Assembly: GCF_001941825.1 (NCBI RefSeq)
Contig: NZ_CP019038.1
Span: forward strand, 682,001-746,000
DNA: 64,000 nucleotides
Direction of reading: 5' to 3'
Source of the DNA: Massilia putida
GTDB taxonomy: Bacteria; Pseudomonadota; Gammaproteobacteria; Burkholderiales; Burkholderiaceae_D
Shown here one piece after another: positions 1 through 10,200 of this stretch; the first letter of the stretch is position 1, and every line of letters begins with the position of its first letter. The notes below the pieces were generated by a model. It had not been told where the DNA came from. It saw only the letters and a program-made list of their open reading frames with translations, and searched no databases. The translations under genes and the position numbers were made by a program.

Positions 1-251
1 GCCTCGTCAAGGCGATCATGGTGATGGTCGGCACGCCGATGGCCGCGCGTTTCCTGCGCCTGTCCACGCCGCGCTCGGCGATGGTGTTCGGCGGTCTGGC
101 GGGCACCGTCAGCGGCGTCTCGGCGGGCCTGGCCGCCACCGACCGCAGGCTCGTGCCGTACGGCGCCCTCGTCGCGACGTTCCACACGGGCCTCGGCTGC
201 CTCCTCGGGCCGTCGCTGCTGTTCTTCACCACCCGCGCGCTGGTGGGCTGA
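1..251 (+). CDS. madM: Malonate transporter subunit MadM, 3' end only
   Basis: This is the C-terminal end of an integral inner-membrane protein; the reading frame is open from the left window edge and stops at 249-251. The visible part holds the end of MadM with segments such as AMVFGGLAGTVSGVSAG and LVPYGALVATFHTGLGC, which I recognise from the malonate permease subunit MadM that works with MadL. It is followed one base later by mdcG, so it belongs to a malonate uptake and decarboxylation operon. The rest of that operon (madL and the mdcA-E enzyme genes) is expected to the left of the window, but that part is inference. The 5' truncation is due to the window edge. Confidence 0.88.
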   Translation, partial: LVKAIMVMVGTPMAARFLRLSTPRSAMVFGGLAGTVSGVSAGLAATDRRLVPYGALVATFHTGLGCLLGPSLLFFTTRALVG

Positions 252-252
252 C

Positions 253-855
253 ATGACGGCGCCCCGTCCGCACGACCTGCTGTTCGCGCTCCGCCCCGAC
301 GCGTTCGCGGTCGACGGTGCGCGGCCGGACTGGCTGGATGCGCGGGCGCCGCTGGTCGTGCGGCGGGAGTCCACCGCAGCCGGCATCGTCCCCGTCGGCG
401 CGCGCGGGCTGCAACGCAACGAGCGCTGCAAGGGCTATCTCACGCTCGACGCGGTCGCTTCCGTCATCACGCTGCGCATACTGGCGACACGCGCACACGG
501 GGCCGACGGCGCCCTGCCCTGCATCGCCGCCCTGCGTGGACTGGCCCCGCGGCTCGACGCGCTCGATATCGAATGGGGCCCGGTGGGCGGCGCCGGCTAC
601 TGGCTCGCCTGCGGCCTGCCGGTGCTGCGCGCGACGAGCGACCTCGATCTGCTCGTGCGCCTGCCGCGCCGTCCCGCGGCCGGCGTACTGAAGACATTGA
701 CGGCGCTGCACGACGGCCAGCCATGCCGCATCGATATCCAGATCGACACCGGCGTGGGCGGCTTCGCGCTGGCGGAATTCGCGCGGGGCGGCCGCGTGCT
801 GCTCAAGACGGACGCCGGCCCGCGCCTCGTCGACGATCCCTGGGAGGCCGCATGA
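253..855 (+). CDS. mdcG: Malonate decarboxylase holo-ACP synthase MdcG
   Basis: A 200-residue cytoplasmic protein. MdcG transfers the phosphoribosyl-dephospho-CoA prosthetic group onto the acyl carrier subunit MdcC of malonate decarboxylase. The nucleotidyltransferase signature SDLDLLV is at residues 129-135, with the two metal-binding aspartates (130 and 132), and a GPVGGAGYWLA stretch precedes it, as usual in this family. The length fits full-length MdcG. The gene starts one base after the madM stop, and its own stop overlaps the mdcH start (ATGA at 852-855), so the three genes are translationally coupled. Family assignment is firm; the presence of the decarboxylase subunits outside the window is inferred. 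Confidence 0.9.
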   Translation: MTAPRPHDLLFALRPDAFAVDGARPDWLDARAPLVVRRESTAAGIVPVGARGLQRNERCKGYLTLDAVASVITLRILATRAHGADGALPCIAALRGLAPRLDALDIEWGPVGGAGYWLACGLPVLRATSDLDLLVRLPRRPAAGVLKTLTALHDGQPCRIDIQIDTGVGGFALAEFARGGRVLLKTDAGPRLVDDPWEAA

Positions 856-1778
856 GCGTCCTGTTCACCTTCCCCGGCCAGGGGGCGCAAAAGCCCGGCA
901 TGCTGCGCACGCTGCCGGCACATCCGGAGACGACACGCACGCTCGACGAGTCGGCCGAGGCGCTGGGGCGCGACGTCCTCGCGCTGGACAGCGCCGACGC
1001 GCTGCGCTCCACGGTTGCCCTGCAGCTGGCGCTGCTGGTCGCGGGCGTCGCGATGGCGCGTGTGCTGGCGGCGCATGGCGCGGTGCCGCGGATGGTGGCC
1101 GGTTTGTCGATCGGCGCGTGGCCGGCGGCCGTCATCGCCGGCGTGCTCGATCTTGCCGACGCCGTGCGCCTGGTCGAATTGCGGGCCCGGCTGATGGAGG
1201 ATGCCTACCCTTCCGGCTACGGCATGACGGCGGTCGGCGGCCTCACGCGCCGGCAGCTGGAACCGTTGCTCGCGCAAGTCCACAAGCCGGACACGCCTGT
1301 TTACCTGGCCAACCTGAACGCGCCGCGCCAACTCGTCGTCGCGGGCCGCGACACCGCGCTGGACGCCGTCGCCGCGCTCGCGCTGGCCAATGGCGCCACC
1401 CGGGCTGAACGCCTGGCCGTGCCGGTGCCGTCGCACTGCCCGCTGCTGGACGAGCAGGCACGCACGCTCGCCCGCGCCGCCGCGCGCGTGCAAAGCCGGC
1501 GTCCCCATATCACCTACATCAGCGGGAGCGCGGCCCGGGCATTATTCGACGGCGGGCGCATCGTCGCCGACCTCGCCGCGAACATGGCGCGCCCCGTGCT
1601 GTGGGCCGACACGCTGCGCCACGCCTGGGAACGGGGCGCCCGCGTGGCGCTGGAGATGCCCAGCGGGTCCGTGCTGACGCGGCTCGCGCAGGACGCGGAC
1701 TTCGGCGCCGGCATCGCGCTGTGCGCCGACGGCAACCGGCTCGACACGCTCGTGCAGGCCGCACGCGAGGGTCAGTAG
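852..1778 (+). CDS. mdcH: Malonate decarboxylase malonyltransferase MdcH
   Basis: A 308-residue malonyl-CoA:ACP transacylase-type protein. MdcH charges the thiol of the decarboxylase acyl carrier subunit with malonyl groups. The N-terminus FTFPGQGAQ (residues 5-13), the nucleophile elbow GLSIG with Ser86, and the second catalytic residue His195 in PSHCPLL are all present. The reading frame stays open upstream to 573, but homology begins at MSVLFTFPGQG, so I place the start at ATG 852, overlapping the mdcG stop. Its stop overlaps by 7 bp the end of the convergent hydrolase gene. It closes the malonate operon on this side. Confidence 0.9.
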   Translation: MSVLFTFPGQGAQKPGMLRTLPAHPETTRTLDESAEALGRDVLALDSADALRSTVALQLALLVAGVAMARVLAAHGAVPRMVAGLSIGAWPAAVIAGVLDLADAVRLVELRARLMEDAYPSGYGMTAVGGLTRRQLEPLLAQVHKPDTPVYLANLNAPRQLVVAGRDTALDAVAALALANGATRAERLAVPVPSHCPLLDEQARTLARAAARVQSRRPHITYISGSAARALFDGGRIVADLAANMARPVLWADTLRHAWERGARVALEMPSGSVLTRLAQDADFGAGIALCADGNRLDTLVQAAREGQ

Positions 1779-2770
1779 CCGGCGCAGTCCAGCGCCTCGT
1801 TGACGGCGTCGACGACGGCCTGCGGCTTGTCGGCCTGGATGATGTGGGCGGCGCCCGCGACCACGTGCAGGCTGGAGCGGATCGACAACGCGGCCATCTC
1901 CTTCTGGATCGCCAGGTTTTCCGCTTCCACCGCCTTGTTCAAGGCACTCTGCGGCTTGCCCGGCACGGCATACGGACTCACACCGCGCACGAGCACGACG
2001 AGCGGCAGGTCGCCGAAGCTGCGGCGCGCGGCGCGCAGTTCCGCGTCGCCGGCATCGCTGGCCTTGATGCCGGCGACCAGGCCGTCCCAGTACGCCGGCT
2101 GGCTGACCATCGCCAGGCGCGCCGCCGCCAGTTCGCGGCCGTACTCTTCGCCCGTGCCGCCCGTGCAGGCCGCGAACAGGTCGCTGCCCAGCGCGAACCC
2201 TTTGTGCGCGGCCTCGGCGCATTGGCCGATGAATTGTTCCTGCCCCGCGTTCAACTGTTTCAGCTTGCCCTGCGACGCCTTGTTGATCCGTTCCTCCTCG
2301 TCCTCGTGGCCCGCTTCGACGAGCACGAGCGCCTTCACATCCTGCGGATAGCGGTACGCATACAGCTGGGTGACCGCCCCGCCGAACGAATTCCCGACGA
2401 GGACATACGGCGGCGCGATGCCGGCCTTGGCGAGCAGCGCATGCAGGTCGGTCGCGGCGTTGCCGACGGTGGGCGGCAGCGGCGACGGATCGCTGAAGCC
2501 GCGCGCCGCGCGGTCGTACACGCAGGCGCGCGTGCGCATGGCCACTTTCGGCTGCACGCCGTGCCACGTCCAACCACCGTCGCCCGACGGCGCGTCGAAC
2601 ACGACGGTCACCGGCCCGCTTCCGCTGCAATACAGGTTCAGACGGCGCCCGCCGATGTCGACCATCTGGTGCGGCCGGGCGAATTCCCGGTCCGCATCAT
2701 TGACGGCAGCAGCGGCGGCGCCGGCCGACACGCCGGCCAGCAACAGGGAAAGCAGGATGGGACGTGGCAT
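1772..2770 (-). CDS. Secreted alpha/beta hydrolase
   Basis: A 332-residue protein with an N-terminal Sec signal peptide (about residues 1-22, ending in an Ala-rich cleavage region). The alpha/beta-hydrolase core shows the nucleophile elbow GNSFGG with Ser128, an oxyanion-side region around VVFDAPSG, and a late histidine in GAAHIIQ, consistent with a Ser-Asp-His triad. It most resembles esterase or lipase-like hydrolases of unknown substrate acting in the periplasm or outside the cell. It converges on mdcH with a 7-bp overlap and stands alone, with no partner gene. The substrate cannot be told from the sequence. Confidence 0.75.
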   Translation of the reverse strand: MPRPILLSLLLAGVSAGAAAAAVNDADREFARPHQMVDIGGRRLNLYCSGSGPVTVVFDAPSGDGGWTWHGVQPKVAMRTRACVYDRAARGFSDPSPLPPTVGNAATDLHALLAKAGIAPPYVLVGNSFGGAVTQLYAYRYPQDVKALVLVEAGHEDEEERINKASQGKLKQLNAGQEQFIGQCAEAAHKGFALGSDLFAACTGGTGEEYGRELAAARLAMVSQPAYWDGLVAGIKASDAGDAELRAARRSFGDLPLVVLVRGVSPYAVPGKPQSALNKAVEAENLAIQKEMAALSIRSSLHVVAGAAHIIQADKPQAVVDAVNEALDCAGY

Positions 2771-2846
2771 GGGATCTCCGAGGTGACAAGGAAACCGCCA
2801 TGCTAACGCACGCCGGCGCCGTCAATACTCTCAAATTTCCACTACA

Positions 2847-4106
2847 TCACTGCGGCAGCGAATTCACGTCCACCGCCGGCGGCGTACCCGTCGCCGGCCG
2901 CGTGAAGGTCTGGTTGATGTTCACGTAGTCCGCAAAGAAGCCGCCGTTACGCAGATAGAACTGGCCGCCGTCGACGCCGCCCGCGTAGTCCATGCGCTGG
3001 CCGTTCGCGGCCGTCGCATCGCCCGTGAAGCGCGCGGTCGCGATCTCGGTCCACTTGCCGGCCGTGTCGCGGGCCCACTGGTTGCCGAAGCGGACGCTCC
3101 GTCCCAGATAACCGTTCGTGTCGATGAAGTTCTCGAGGAACGAGTACACACCGACCTGGTACGTGGTCGTCTGCGGCCGCTTCCACGTCGCGATCAGGCG
3201 CCATTTGCCGCCGCCCTCCGGTGCCTGGAACCAGGCGCTGAAGTCCGTGTTACCGGCACCGTCGGGACGGGCGCGCATCAGGAAGCGGTAGGTGTGGCCC
3301 GCGATCCAGTTGTAGACGAGGTACGATTGGCCTCCGGTGCCTTCGCCGCCGAAGCCGTTGTCGACGACCTCCGGCCCCTTGCTCACAAGCGTCGTCTTTG
3401 CGCCGCCGGGCGCATCCCACACGGAGAACAGCACGCGGCGTTCGTGGGCACCGTTGACCTGGATGCCGAGATAGCCGGCATTGAAGCCGTTCGCCATGAA
3501 GTAGGAACCGATCTTGTCCTGGCCCGGCGCCACGGTCACCTCGTTGTAGAAGTACTCCGTATTCGCCGGCACCCTGTAGCCCAGGTGGACCGAGGGCCCG
3601 CGCCGCGACCAGTAGTAATTCTCCGCGTCGTTCGCATAATGCAGCGGCGCGTCCGTCGACACGCGCAGCGCGGACACGTCGCCGAAATAGCCGCCGTCCT
3701 TGTTCACGCCCTTCAGGTCGACGCGCACATAGCCCGGCGCCGCCACCGCGATGGTGCCGATCGGGTAGGTCTTCGCATCGGCGCCGGACAGCGTCAGGTC
3801 GTAGTCCTTGCCGGCCACCGTCGCGCGGACGCGGCTCGTGGAACTGCCGGCCAGGCGCGCGTCGAGCGCCAGCGCCGCGCTGCCGGCGGCATCCATGCGG
3901 AACCAGATGCTCGTCACGGTCGCGGGACTCGTCCAGTTGGCGAGGCCGTTGTCGTTGATCTCTTCCGTCGCGTTGGCGGGCGCCTGCGTGACGAACGCAT
4001 TGCCCGCGAGTGCGACGCGGTAGTCCGCGGCGCCGGCCGCCCCGGGCACGGCGGCGGTCGCGGCCAGCACGGCGAGGGTGCGCAGCATGAAGCTTCTTCG
4101 TTTCAT
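2847..4106 (-). CDS. Secreted DUF5077/DUF3472 protein of the GalNAc locus
   Basis: A 419-residue exported protein with a signal peptide of about 27 residues. The first part (about 28-150) looks like DUF5077, a beta-sandwich found in front of DUF3472; the central part (about 160-370, with the segment FYNEVTVAPGQDKIGSYFMA) matches DUF3472. Both are known from polysaccharide-utilisation genes but have no firm biochemical role; carbohydrate binding or glycan processing is an inference. I chose ATG 4106 because a GAAGGA ribosome site lies 7 bases upstream; a longer start at the MMKEST codons is possible. It is the third gene of the GH31-receptor-DUF3472 minus-strand set, 74 bp after the receptor. 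Confidence 0.7.
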   Translation of the reverse strand: MKRRSFMLRTLAVLAATAAVPGAAGAADYRVALAGNAFVTQAPANATEEINDNGLANWTSPATVTSIWFRMDAAGSAALALDARLAGSSTSRVRATVAGKDYDLTLSGADAKTYPIGTIAVAAPGYVRVDLKGVNKDGGYFGDVSALRVSTDAPLHYANDAENYYWSRRGPSVHLGYRVPANTEYFYNEVTVAPGQDKIGSYFMANGFNAGYLGIQVNGAHERRVLFSVWDAPGGAKTTLVSKGPEVVDNGFGGEGTGGQSYLVYNWIAGHTYRFLMRARPDGAGNTDFSAWFQAPEGGGKWRLIATWKRPQTTTYQVGVYSFLENFIDTNGYLGRSVRFGNQWARDTAGKWTEIATARFTGDATAANGQRMDYAGGVDGGQFYLRNGGFFADYVNINQTFTRPATGTPPAVDVNSLPQ

Positions 4107-4146
4107 CGTCGATTCCTTCATCATCTTGATCAGCCGGCTGGTGGAT

Positions 4147-4175
4147 CGCGGCCGCGCGCCGGCACGGCGGCCGCG
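4147..4175. other. Strong intercistronic hairpin between receptor and DUF3472 genes
   Basis: A perfect 9-bp inverted repeat, CGCGGCCGC and GCGGCCGCG, separated by 11 bases, lies just after the TonB receptor stop. No T-run follows on the minus strand, so it is more likely an mRNA-stabilising or processing hairpin than a full terminator. It may lower expression of the downstream DUF3472 gene relative to the receptor (inference). Confidence 0.5.
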
Positions 4176-4180
4176 GGACG

Positions 4181-7100
4181 TCAGAAGTTGTACTCGGCCG
4201 TCAGGCGCACGGAACGCGGCGCGGCGCGATTGGCGACCTGCAGGTAGTAACGGTTGATGGCGCCGGCATCCTCGCGCGTCTCGTTGTAGCGCGTGACGGT
4301 CTGGCGGTCGAACACATTGAACACGTCGGCACGGAACGTCAGCCCTTTGACGCGCGCCGGGCTCCAGGCCGCGTTCAGGTCCAGCTGCATCTGCCAGGGC
4401 AGGCGGCCCTGGCTGCCGCGCGGCGCGCTCTGGCCGTTGCAGTAGAAGTAGGCGTCGCCGTAGTCGCCATCGAAGCGCAGGTTGTCCGGGAGCGCGCCGA
4501 TGCAGTTGCGCGGCGCGCCCGAAATCAGCGCCAGGTTGCCGCCCACCGTCACCTCCGGCAGCACCTGGGCGAAGCCGTAGGCCTTGATCTGGTGACGGTG
4601 GTCGCTCGGCAGGTAGCCGTAGGCGTTGTACATCAGTTCCTTGTGGTCGTCGCTGACGGTCAGCGCCACGTCGCCGCCGCCGATCGTGTCCGTCTGGCCT
4701 TCCATATTGCCCTTCAGCGCCGACAGCGTGTACGTGACCTTGCCATACCAGCCGTTGCCATACGGGTGCTCGAGGAACAAGGTGACTGCCTTGTACGTGC
4801 GCTCCGGCAGCGGATTGCCCCACTCGGCGGCCGTGATGTCGACGCGGCGCAGACCCTTGCCGTCGTTGAAGTCGATCATCAGGCTGTTGTCGCGGCCCGG
4901 ATTCATGATGGCGCATTGGAAGCCGCCCCAGTGGCTCTCGTCGACATGGTTGCGCGCCGCCCACGCGTCGATGGGACGCTGGTCGCAGGTGTCGTCGTTC
5001 GTGTCGTTCAGCCGCCGGTACAGCAGGCTCCCGCCGACGACGATCTGGCGGGTCAGCGCCTTTTCGAAGCCGAACGAGAACTCGTCCTGCGACAGCGGCT
5101 TCAGGCCGATGGCCGTCACTTCGCGCGCGTTGCGGCCCTTGCCGTAGAAGTTGTTGGCCGAGTACGCATTGCTGATCGGGTGCAGCCCCGTCGGCGCGCC
5201 CGTGGCCGGGTCGACACCCGTGTAGGTGTAGAACTGGCTCGTCGACAGCAGCGGGCTCGCCATATTGCTGGACAGGTTGGACGGTACCGGAAGGTGGTAG
5301 CGACCGGCGTTGGCGAACACCTTGAGCGAGCTGTCGCTGTTCACGTCCCACGTCGCGCCGACGCGAGGCGCAATCATGTTCCGCTGCGAGATGAAGGCGT
5401 CGCCGTTCGTCGTATAGTTGGTAAACTGCTCGCGGCGCAGGCCCAGGTCGAGCAGCACGCGCTCCGCCACCTGCCAGTGGTCCTGGAGGTACTGCGCCGA
5501 CTGCACGCTCGTCGGGCGGGCGAGGTTGTCGTTGATATCGCGGCTGACGTAATAGCCTCGCGGGCCGTAGCCGCCGCCCTGCGCCGGGGTCTCGAACGCG
5601 CCGTTGATCGGGCGGTTCGGATCGCTGGCCTTGCGATACGTCCAGCGGTATCCGCCCGCCAGCGTCTGGCCGACGAGCGATGCGACCTCGATCCGGTCTA
5701 TACCGCCGCGCAGGCCGTGGTTCCCCAATTTGTACTCGACGTCCAGGCGCAGCGCCTTCTGGCGGTCTTCCGAACGCGGGTCGACGAGGCTGCCCGTCAC
5801 GGTCTGCGGGTTGTTGTAGACGAGGCCCGGCACCTGCGTGGACACCGTCGACGACGTCTGCGCGAGCGCGGGATTGTAGCCGTCCGGGATGCGCTGGTGC
5901 GTCGTGCGCGAATCGCCGTACAGCGCGGTCACCGTCAGGTCGTCGCGCAGATAGCCCGTGTACTTGACGATGTCCGCGTTCGCGCCCGGTGCAGAGCCGG
6001 CGCCGCAGCAGTTGATCGTCTCCTGCCCCGCACCGCGCGGCACATGGTTGCGGCTCAGCGTCGCATAATCGAAACCGGACGCCTGGCTGCGGCTCACGGT
6101 GCGGTCGTACAGCTTCGTGTATTCGAAGTGGTGGTCGTCCGTCAGGTTGTAATCCAGCTTCGCCAGGTAGCGGTTGACGGTCGTGTGCGCGCTGCTCCAT
6201 CCGGTCGGCGACGACGTCCCGGCGCTACTGGCGGCGGCGATCGCTTCGCTGTCCGTCACGGTGCGCTCCAGCGCGACGAAGGCGAACAGTTTGTTGCGGA
6301 TGAGCGGACCGCCGCCGTACAGGCCCGCCACCCGGCTGCGCGTCGTATTGTCGTGGTTCCAGTACAGCAGCTTGCCGTCCGTGTCCGGGTAGGCGCCCGT
6401 CTGCGGATAGGAGGTGTTCTCGGGCGCAGCGCGCAGGCGGGCCGGCAGGTATTGCAGCTTGCCGCCGAATTCGAACTTGTTCCCGCCGCTCTTCGTCGTC
6501 ACGTTGATGACGCCACCCGTCGACCGGCCGAACTCCGCGCCGTACCCGCCCGACAGCACCTGCATGTTGGCGATGGCGCCGAACGGCAGCTCGGACGCGC
6601 CCACCTGCGTGAGGATGTTCGTGACGGGGAAGCCGTTCACGTAGAACGCGTTCTCGGATTGGCCGGATCCGGAGATCTGCGGCGCGTTGCCGTACTGGCT
6701 GTTGGTGCCGCGGTTGACGCCCGGCGTCAGCTGCACGACGGACGCCACGTCGTTCGCCACCGGCAGCGCCTTGAGCTCCTTCGCCGTGAACACCACGCCG
6801 TTGTTCGTGTTGGAGACGTCGATAGTGTTCCGGCTCGCCGACACGACCACGGTCTGCATGGCCGCCGTCCCGAAACTGGCTTCCACGCCCGAGCCGACGA
6901 CCGCTTCCACTTCGCGGCTCGCCTCGACGGCGCCGCCGCGCAGCACCTTCACCGCGTAGCGCCCCGGCGGCATCGACGTCGCGGCATAGCGGCCCGACGC
7001 ATCCGGGCTTACCGTGCGCTGCACGCCCGTGGCCAGGTTCTCGATGACGACGGTCGTTCCCGCCGGCGCGCGCACCTCGCCGAAGATCGTCGTGGTGGCA

Positions 7101-7204
7101 TTCGACTGCGCCCAGGCCTGGCCGCCGCTCGCGGCCAAGGCGATCAGGACGGCGGTGGCATGCCGGATGGCGTCGTGCCGCAGTGTGAAGCGCTTGCTGT
7201 TCAT
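4181..7204 (-). CDS. TonB-dependent outer-membrane receptor with carboxypeptidase-like N-terminal domain
   Basis: A 1007-residue outer-membrane receptor. After a signal peptide (about 1-33, ending AWAQ) comes a carboxypeptidase-regulatory-like beta-sandwich (about 38-115), then the plug (about 125-240, with LTPGVNRG and YGAEFGRSTGGVINVTTKSG), then the beta-barrel that ends in the typical terminal phenylalanine (AEYNF). The architecture is that of Oar-like glycan receptors. The start at ATG 7204 has an AAGGAGA ribosome site 6 bases upstream; earlier in-frame codons belong to the GH31 region. It lies 89 bp after the GH31 gene, so I infer that it imports GalNAc-containing oligosaccharides; this is context, not direct evidence of ligand. 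Confidence 0.88.
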   Translation of the reverse strand: MNSKRFTLRHDAIRHATAVLIALAASGGQAWAQSNATTTIFGEVRAPAGTTVVIENLATGVQRTVSPDASGRYAATSMPPGRYAVKVLRGGAVEASREVEAVVGSGVEASFGTAAMQTVVVSASRNTIDVSNTNNGVVFTAKELKALPVANDVASVVQLTPGVNRGTNSQYGNAPQISGSGQSENAFYVNGFPVTNILTQVGASELPFGAIANMQVLSGGYGAEFGRSTGGVINVTTKSGGNKFEFGGKLQYLPARLRAAPENTSYPQTGAYPDTDGKLLYWNHDNTTRSRVAGLYGGGPLIRNKLFAFVALERTVTDSEAIAAASSAGTSSPTGWSSAHTTVNRYLAKLDYNLTDDHHFEYTKLYDRTVSRSQASGFDYATLSRNHVPRGAGQETINCCGAGSAPGANADIVKYTGYLRDDLTVTALYGDSRTTHQRIPDGYNPALAQTSSTVSTQVPGLVYNNPQTVTGSLVDPRSEDRQKALRLDVEYKLGNHGLRGGIDRIEVASLVGQTLAGGYRWTYRKASDPNRPINGAFETPAQGGGYGPRGYYVSRDINDNLARPTSVQSAQYLQDHWQVAERVLLDLGLRREQFTNYTTNGDAFISQRNMIAPRVGATWDVNSDSSLKVFANAGRYHLPVPSNLSSNMASPLLSTSQFYTYTGVDPATGAPTGLHPISNAYSANNFYGKGRNAREVTAIGLKPLSQDEFSFGFEKALTRQIVVGGSLLYRRLNDTNDDTCDQRPIDAWAARNHVDESHWGGFQCAIMNPGRDNSLMIDFNDGKGLRRVDITAAEWGNPLPERTYKAVTLFLEHPYGNGWYGKVTYTLSALKGNMEGQTDTIGGGDVALTVSDDHKELMYNAYGYLPSDHRHQIKAYGFAQVLPEVTVGGNLALISGAPRNCIGALPDNLRFDGDYGDAYFYCNGQSAPRGSQGRLPWQMQLDLNAAWSPARVKGLTFRADVFNVFDRQTVTRYNETREDAGAINRYYLQVANRAAPRSVRLTAEYNF

Positions 7205-7238
7205 GCTTGTCTCCTTGTTGACGGATGCAGCAGTCCCT

Positions 7239-7255
7239 CCCTGTTCGGGACAGGG
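7239..7255. other. Hairpin between GH31 and receptor genes
   Basis: CCCTGT and ACAGGG form a 6-bp stem around a 5-base loop in the 89-bp spacer upstream of the receptor gene. It may be an RNA-processing or attenuation hairpin separating the two genes; the stem is short. Confidence 0.3.
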
Positions 7256-7293
7256 GCCGTGCTTCCTTGTTGTGATGGGTATGGGTGGCGCGG

Positions 7294-10200
7294 TCAGCGC
7301 GGCGCGGCGGTGGCCCCTGGACTGCCCGTCAGGCGCGCATTGGCCCAGTTGGCGCAGACCTTGCCCGGACTCGCGCCGCGCGCCCCCAGCGTGCGCAGGC
7401 TCAGTTCGCGCAGGCCGCGCACGTCGATCTCGGGCTTCACGACGGCGGGCGGCGTCACGAGCCCGCTGTCGTACAGCAGCCTGGTGCCGCTCCACACCTG
7501 GAACTGCAGGCCGCCGTTGCCCCGGCAACTGTCGTCGACGCCAAGGTCGGCACGCAGCAGATCCCAGTCGCCGCCGAGCGCCAGGTCGATGCGGCTGGCC
7601 GGACCGACGCCGACGCCCTTGCGGAACCTGAGGCCGTTCATGCGCATCTCGGCCGCCTTGCCGGCCGGCTTGTCGCGCGCCGCCGACTTGGGCAGCGCGA
7701 GATCGGACAGATAGACCTGTTTCTCGGGACCTTCGGCGATGCGGTGTTCGAGCACGTGGAATTCCGACACCGTGATCGGCGGGACATCGGCCGGCAGCGC
7801 CGCGTCGTAAGCCTTTGCCGGCGCCGGTCCTTGCGCGGCCGTCACCATGGGATCGAGCGCGCTGGCGCCGTCGCCGTCGGGGTTATGCACGCTCAGTACG
7901 CGGAAGCGCAGCAGGCGGCCGGCCGTGGCCGGGAAGGTGATCGTCTGCGTGCCCTGCATCAGTTGCAGCCGGCCGCGCGCCACCGGCTGGCCCCAGTCGC
8001 CGTTGGTGTCGCCGACATAGACTTCGTAATCGCGCACCTGGCCGCTCTTCCAGTGCTGGTCGTTGCGCGGCGCGATCTCGATGCCGTCGACCAGCCGGCG
8101 CTCCGCGAACCCCAGAACCCATTCATGCGGACCGCTGCGCACGGCCTGGCTGCGCACGGTGCGAAACCACGTATCCGGCTTGCCATCGAACGCGCGCTCC
8201 AGGCCCTGGCCCGGCTCTTCCGCCGGACGGTTGACGACGACGATGGCGTCAGCCGGAATTGCCCGACCGGTCTCCGGCGCGGCCGGGAAGGCGTCGTCCG
8301 CCCGCGCCGCCAGCCCGCCCAGCACGGCGATCCGCAACGGCGTACGGATGTCACGCGCGGCCGTCTTCACGTGCAGCGTGCCGCGCCGGTCGGCGGTGTC
8401 GAAGAACCAGCCGTCGTCGCTGGCGTCAAGCGCCGCCAGACTGGCGCGGACCGGCAGCGCGCGGCCATCGGCCTGTACCGCATCCGGCGCCTTCGCGGTC
8501 AGCATGCGCAGGCTGTAGGCCCGCTTGTCCAACTGGCCGCCATAGATGCCGTCTACCGCACCGATATCGACGATCGCATCGCCACCGCTCGCCGTCATGC
8601 GGATCGTCTGGCGGCTCGACTCGCCCTGTTGATAACGGCGCGTGTTGCCGTCGTCCTCGTACAGCGTGAAGCCGGACTCGCCGCTGACGGGATACACGTC
8701 GAACGTCACGCGGTCCTTCGGCTTCTGGCCGTCGTACAGCACTTCCGGATACATCGGCAGGATCGCGCCGGCCCGCACGAACACCGGCAGCTTGTCCAGC
8801 GCGACCTGCAGGTCGACGTCGCGTCCGTCCGCGCCGGCCGTGGCCTGGTGGCCGTCCCAGTAGTCGAACCACGTGCCCTGAGGCAGGTGGATGCCCTTGC
8901 GCCAGCCGCCGCTCGCCGCCTGGCTGCGGTACACGGGCGCCACGAGCAGGTCGCGGCCCAGCAGGAACTGGTATTTATATTTCTCGGTCCACGCGGACGG
9001 ATCGCGCGGATAGTCCCACATCAGGCCGCGCACGAGCGGCGCGCCGCTGTCTTCGGCCTCGCGCGCCAGCGTGTACATGTACGGCGTAAGGCGCAGCTTG
9101 AGTTTCAGGTAGCGGCGGTTGATGTCGCGGTAAGGTTCGTCGAACCACCACGGATGCTTGCGCTCCGCCGCCGACCAGCCGGACATCCCCATCAGCACGG
9201 GCGTGAAACTCTTCCACTGCAGGTCGCGGGTGTAGGTCTCCGGACTGCCGCCGAAGATGCCGTCGACGTCGCCCGTGGCATACGCCTGGCCGGACAGGCC
9301 GGATCCGATGAGGGTCGGCACGTGCCAGCGGATATAGTCCCAGCTGGCGCTCTGGTCGCCCGTCCACGTGACGGCGTAGCGCTGCGTGCCGGCCCAGCCC
9401 ATCACGGTCCAGATGAAGGGACGGCTGTCGGAATTTTTCAGGATGCCATCGTACGCGGCCTTGTTCGCATCGAGCGAGAACTGATAGCCCTTGCCCGTCC
9501 ACGCGACGTCCAGCTTTTGCACGCGGGTGCCGGCCTGGCCGACTTCCCACGCGATCTTGTCGACGCCGTTTTCCGTCCACAGCCCCGTGCGGAAGCCGTA
9601 GCCCGCCAGGCCCTTCACCGTCTCCGGCAAATTGGTGTAGCCGCAGCCGTAGCCGTCGTTCGGCAGGATCCAGCCGCCGGGCATGTCGTGCTCGCGGTAG
9701 CGCTTCGCCACGGTGGTGGCGACGTCCGGCGTCTTGCCGGTCGGGCCGTCGCTCCATCCCGGCGGCACCGTGCCCGGCTTCTTGACGTTGTCGCCGTCGT
9801 TGTAGCAGTCGGCGTCGCCGAATTCCAGCGCCCAGCGGGGCAGCAGGCGCGCGCGGCCCGTCCATTCGGTGTAACGGGCCAGCGCGCCGCGCATGTCCGG
9901 CGCGACGAAATAATAGGCGTCGAAGCGACCTTCCGCATGCTGCAGCGCGATCTGATCGTCGCCGCGCAGGTCGTAGCTCCCGTCCGACCACGTGTTGCGC
10001 AGCATGGCCCAGCCCTTGGAACTGAGGAGGAACGGCGCCGGGTTCGGACGGTCGCCCTCTTCCCAGCCGCCCGAATACGACACCGCCAGTTCGCGCCCCT
10101 TGAATTCATAGCGCCCGTTCTGCTGGCCGCCGCCGTAGAAACGCTCGGCCGCATCTGTCGACAGCACCTGGACGGCCTGCTTCGCCTCGATGTCCAGCGG

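Noticed and set aside
573..851. Upstream extension of mdcH by about 93 codons
   Set aside because: The extra residues are out-of-frame mdcG sequence; MdcH homology starts at ATG 852 with an ATGA overlap.
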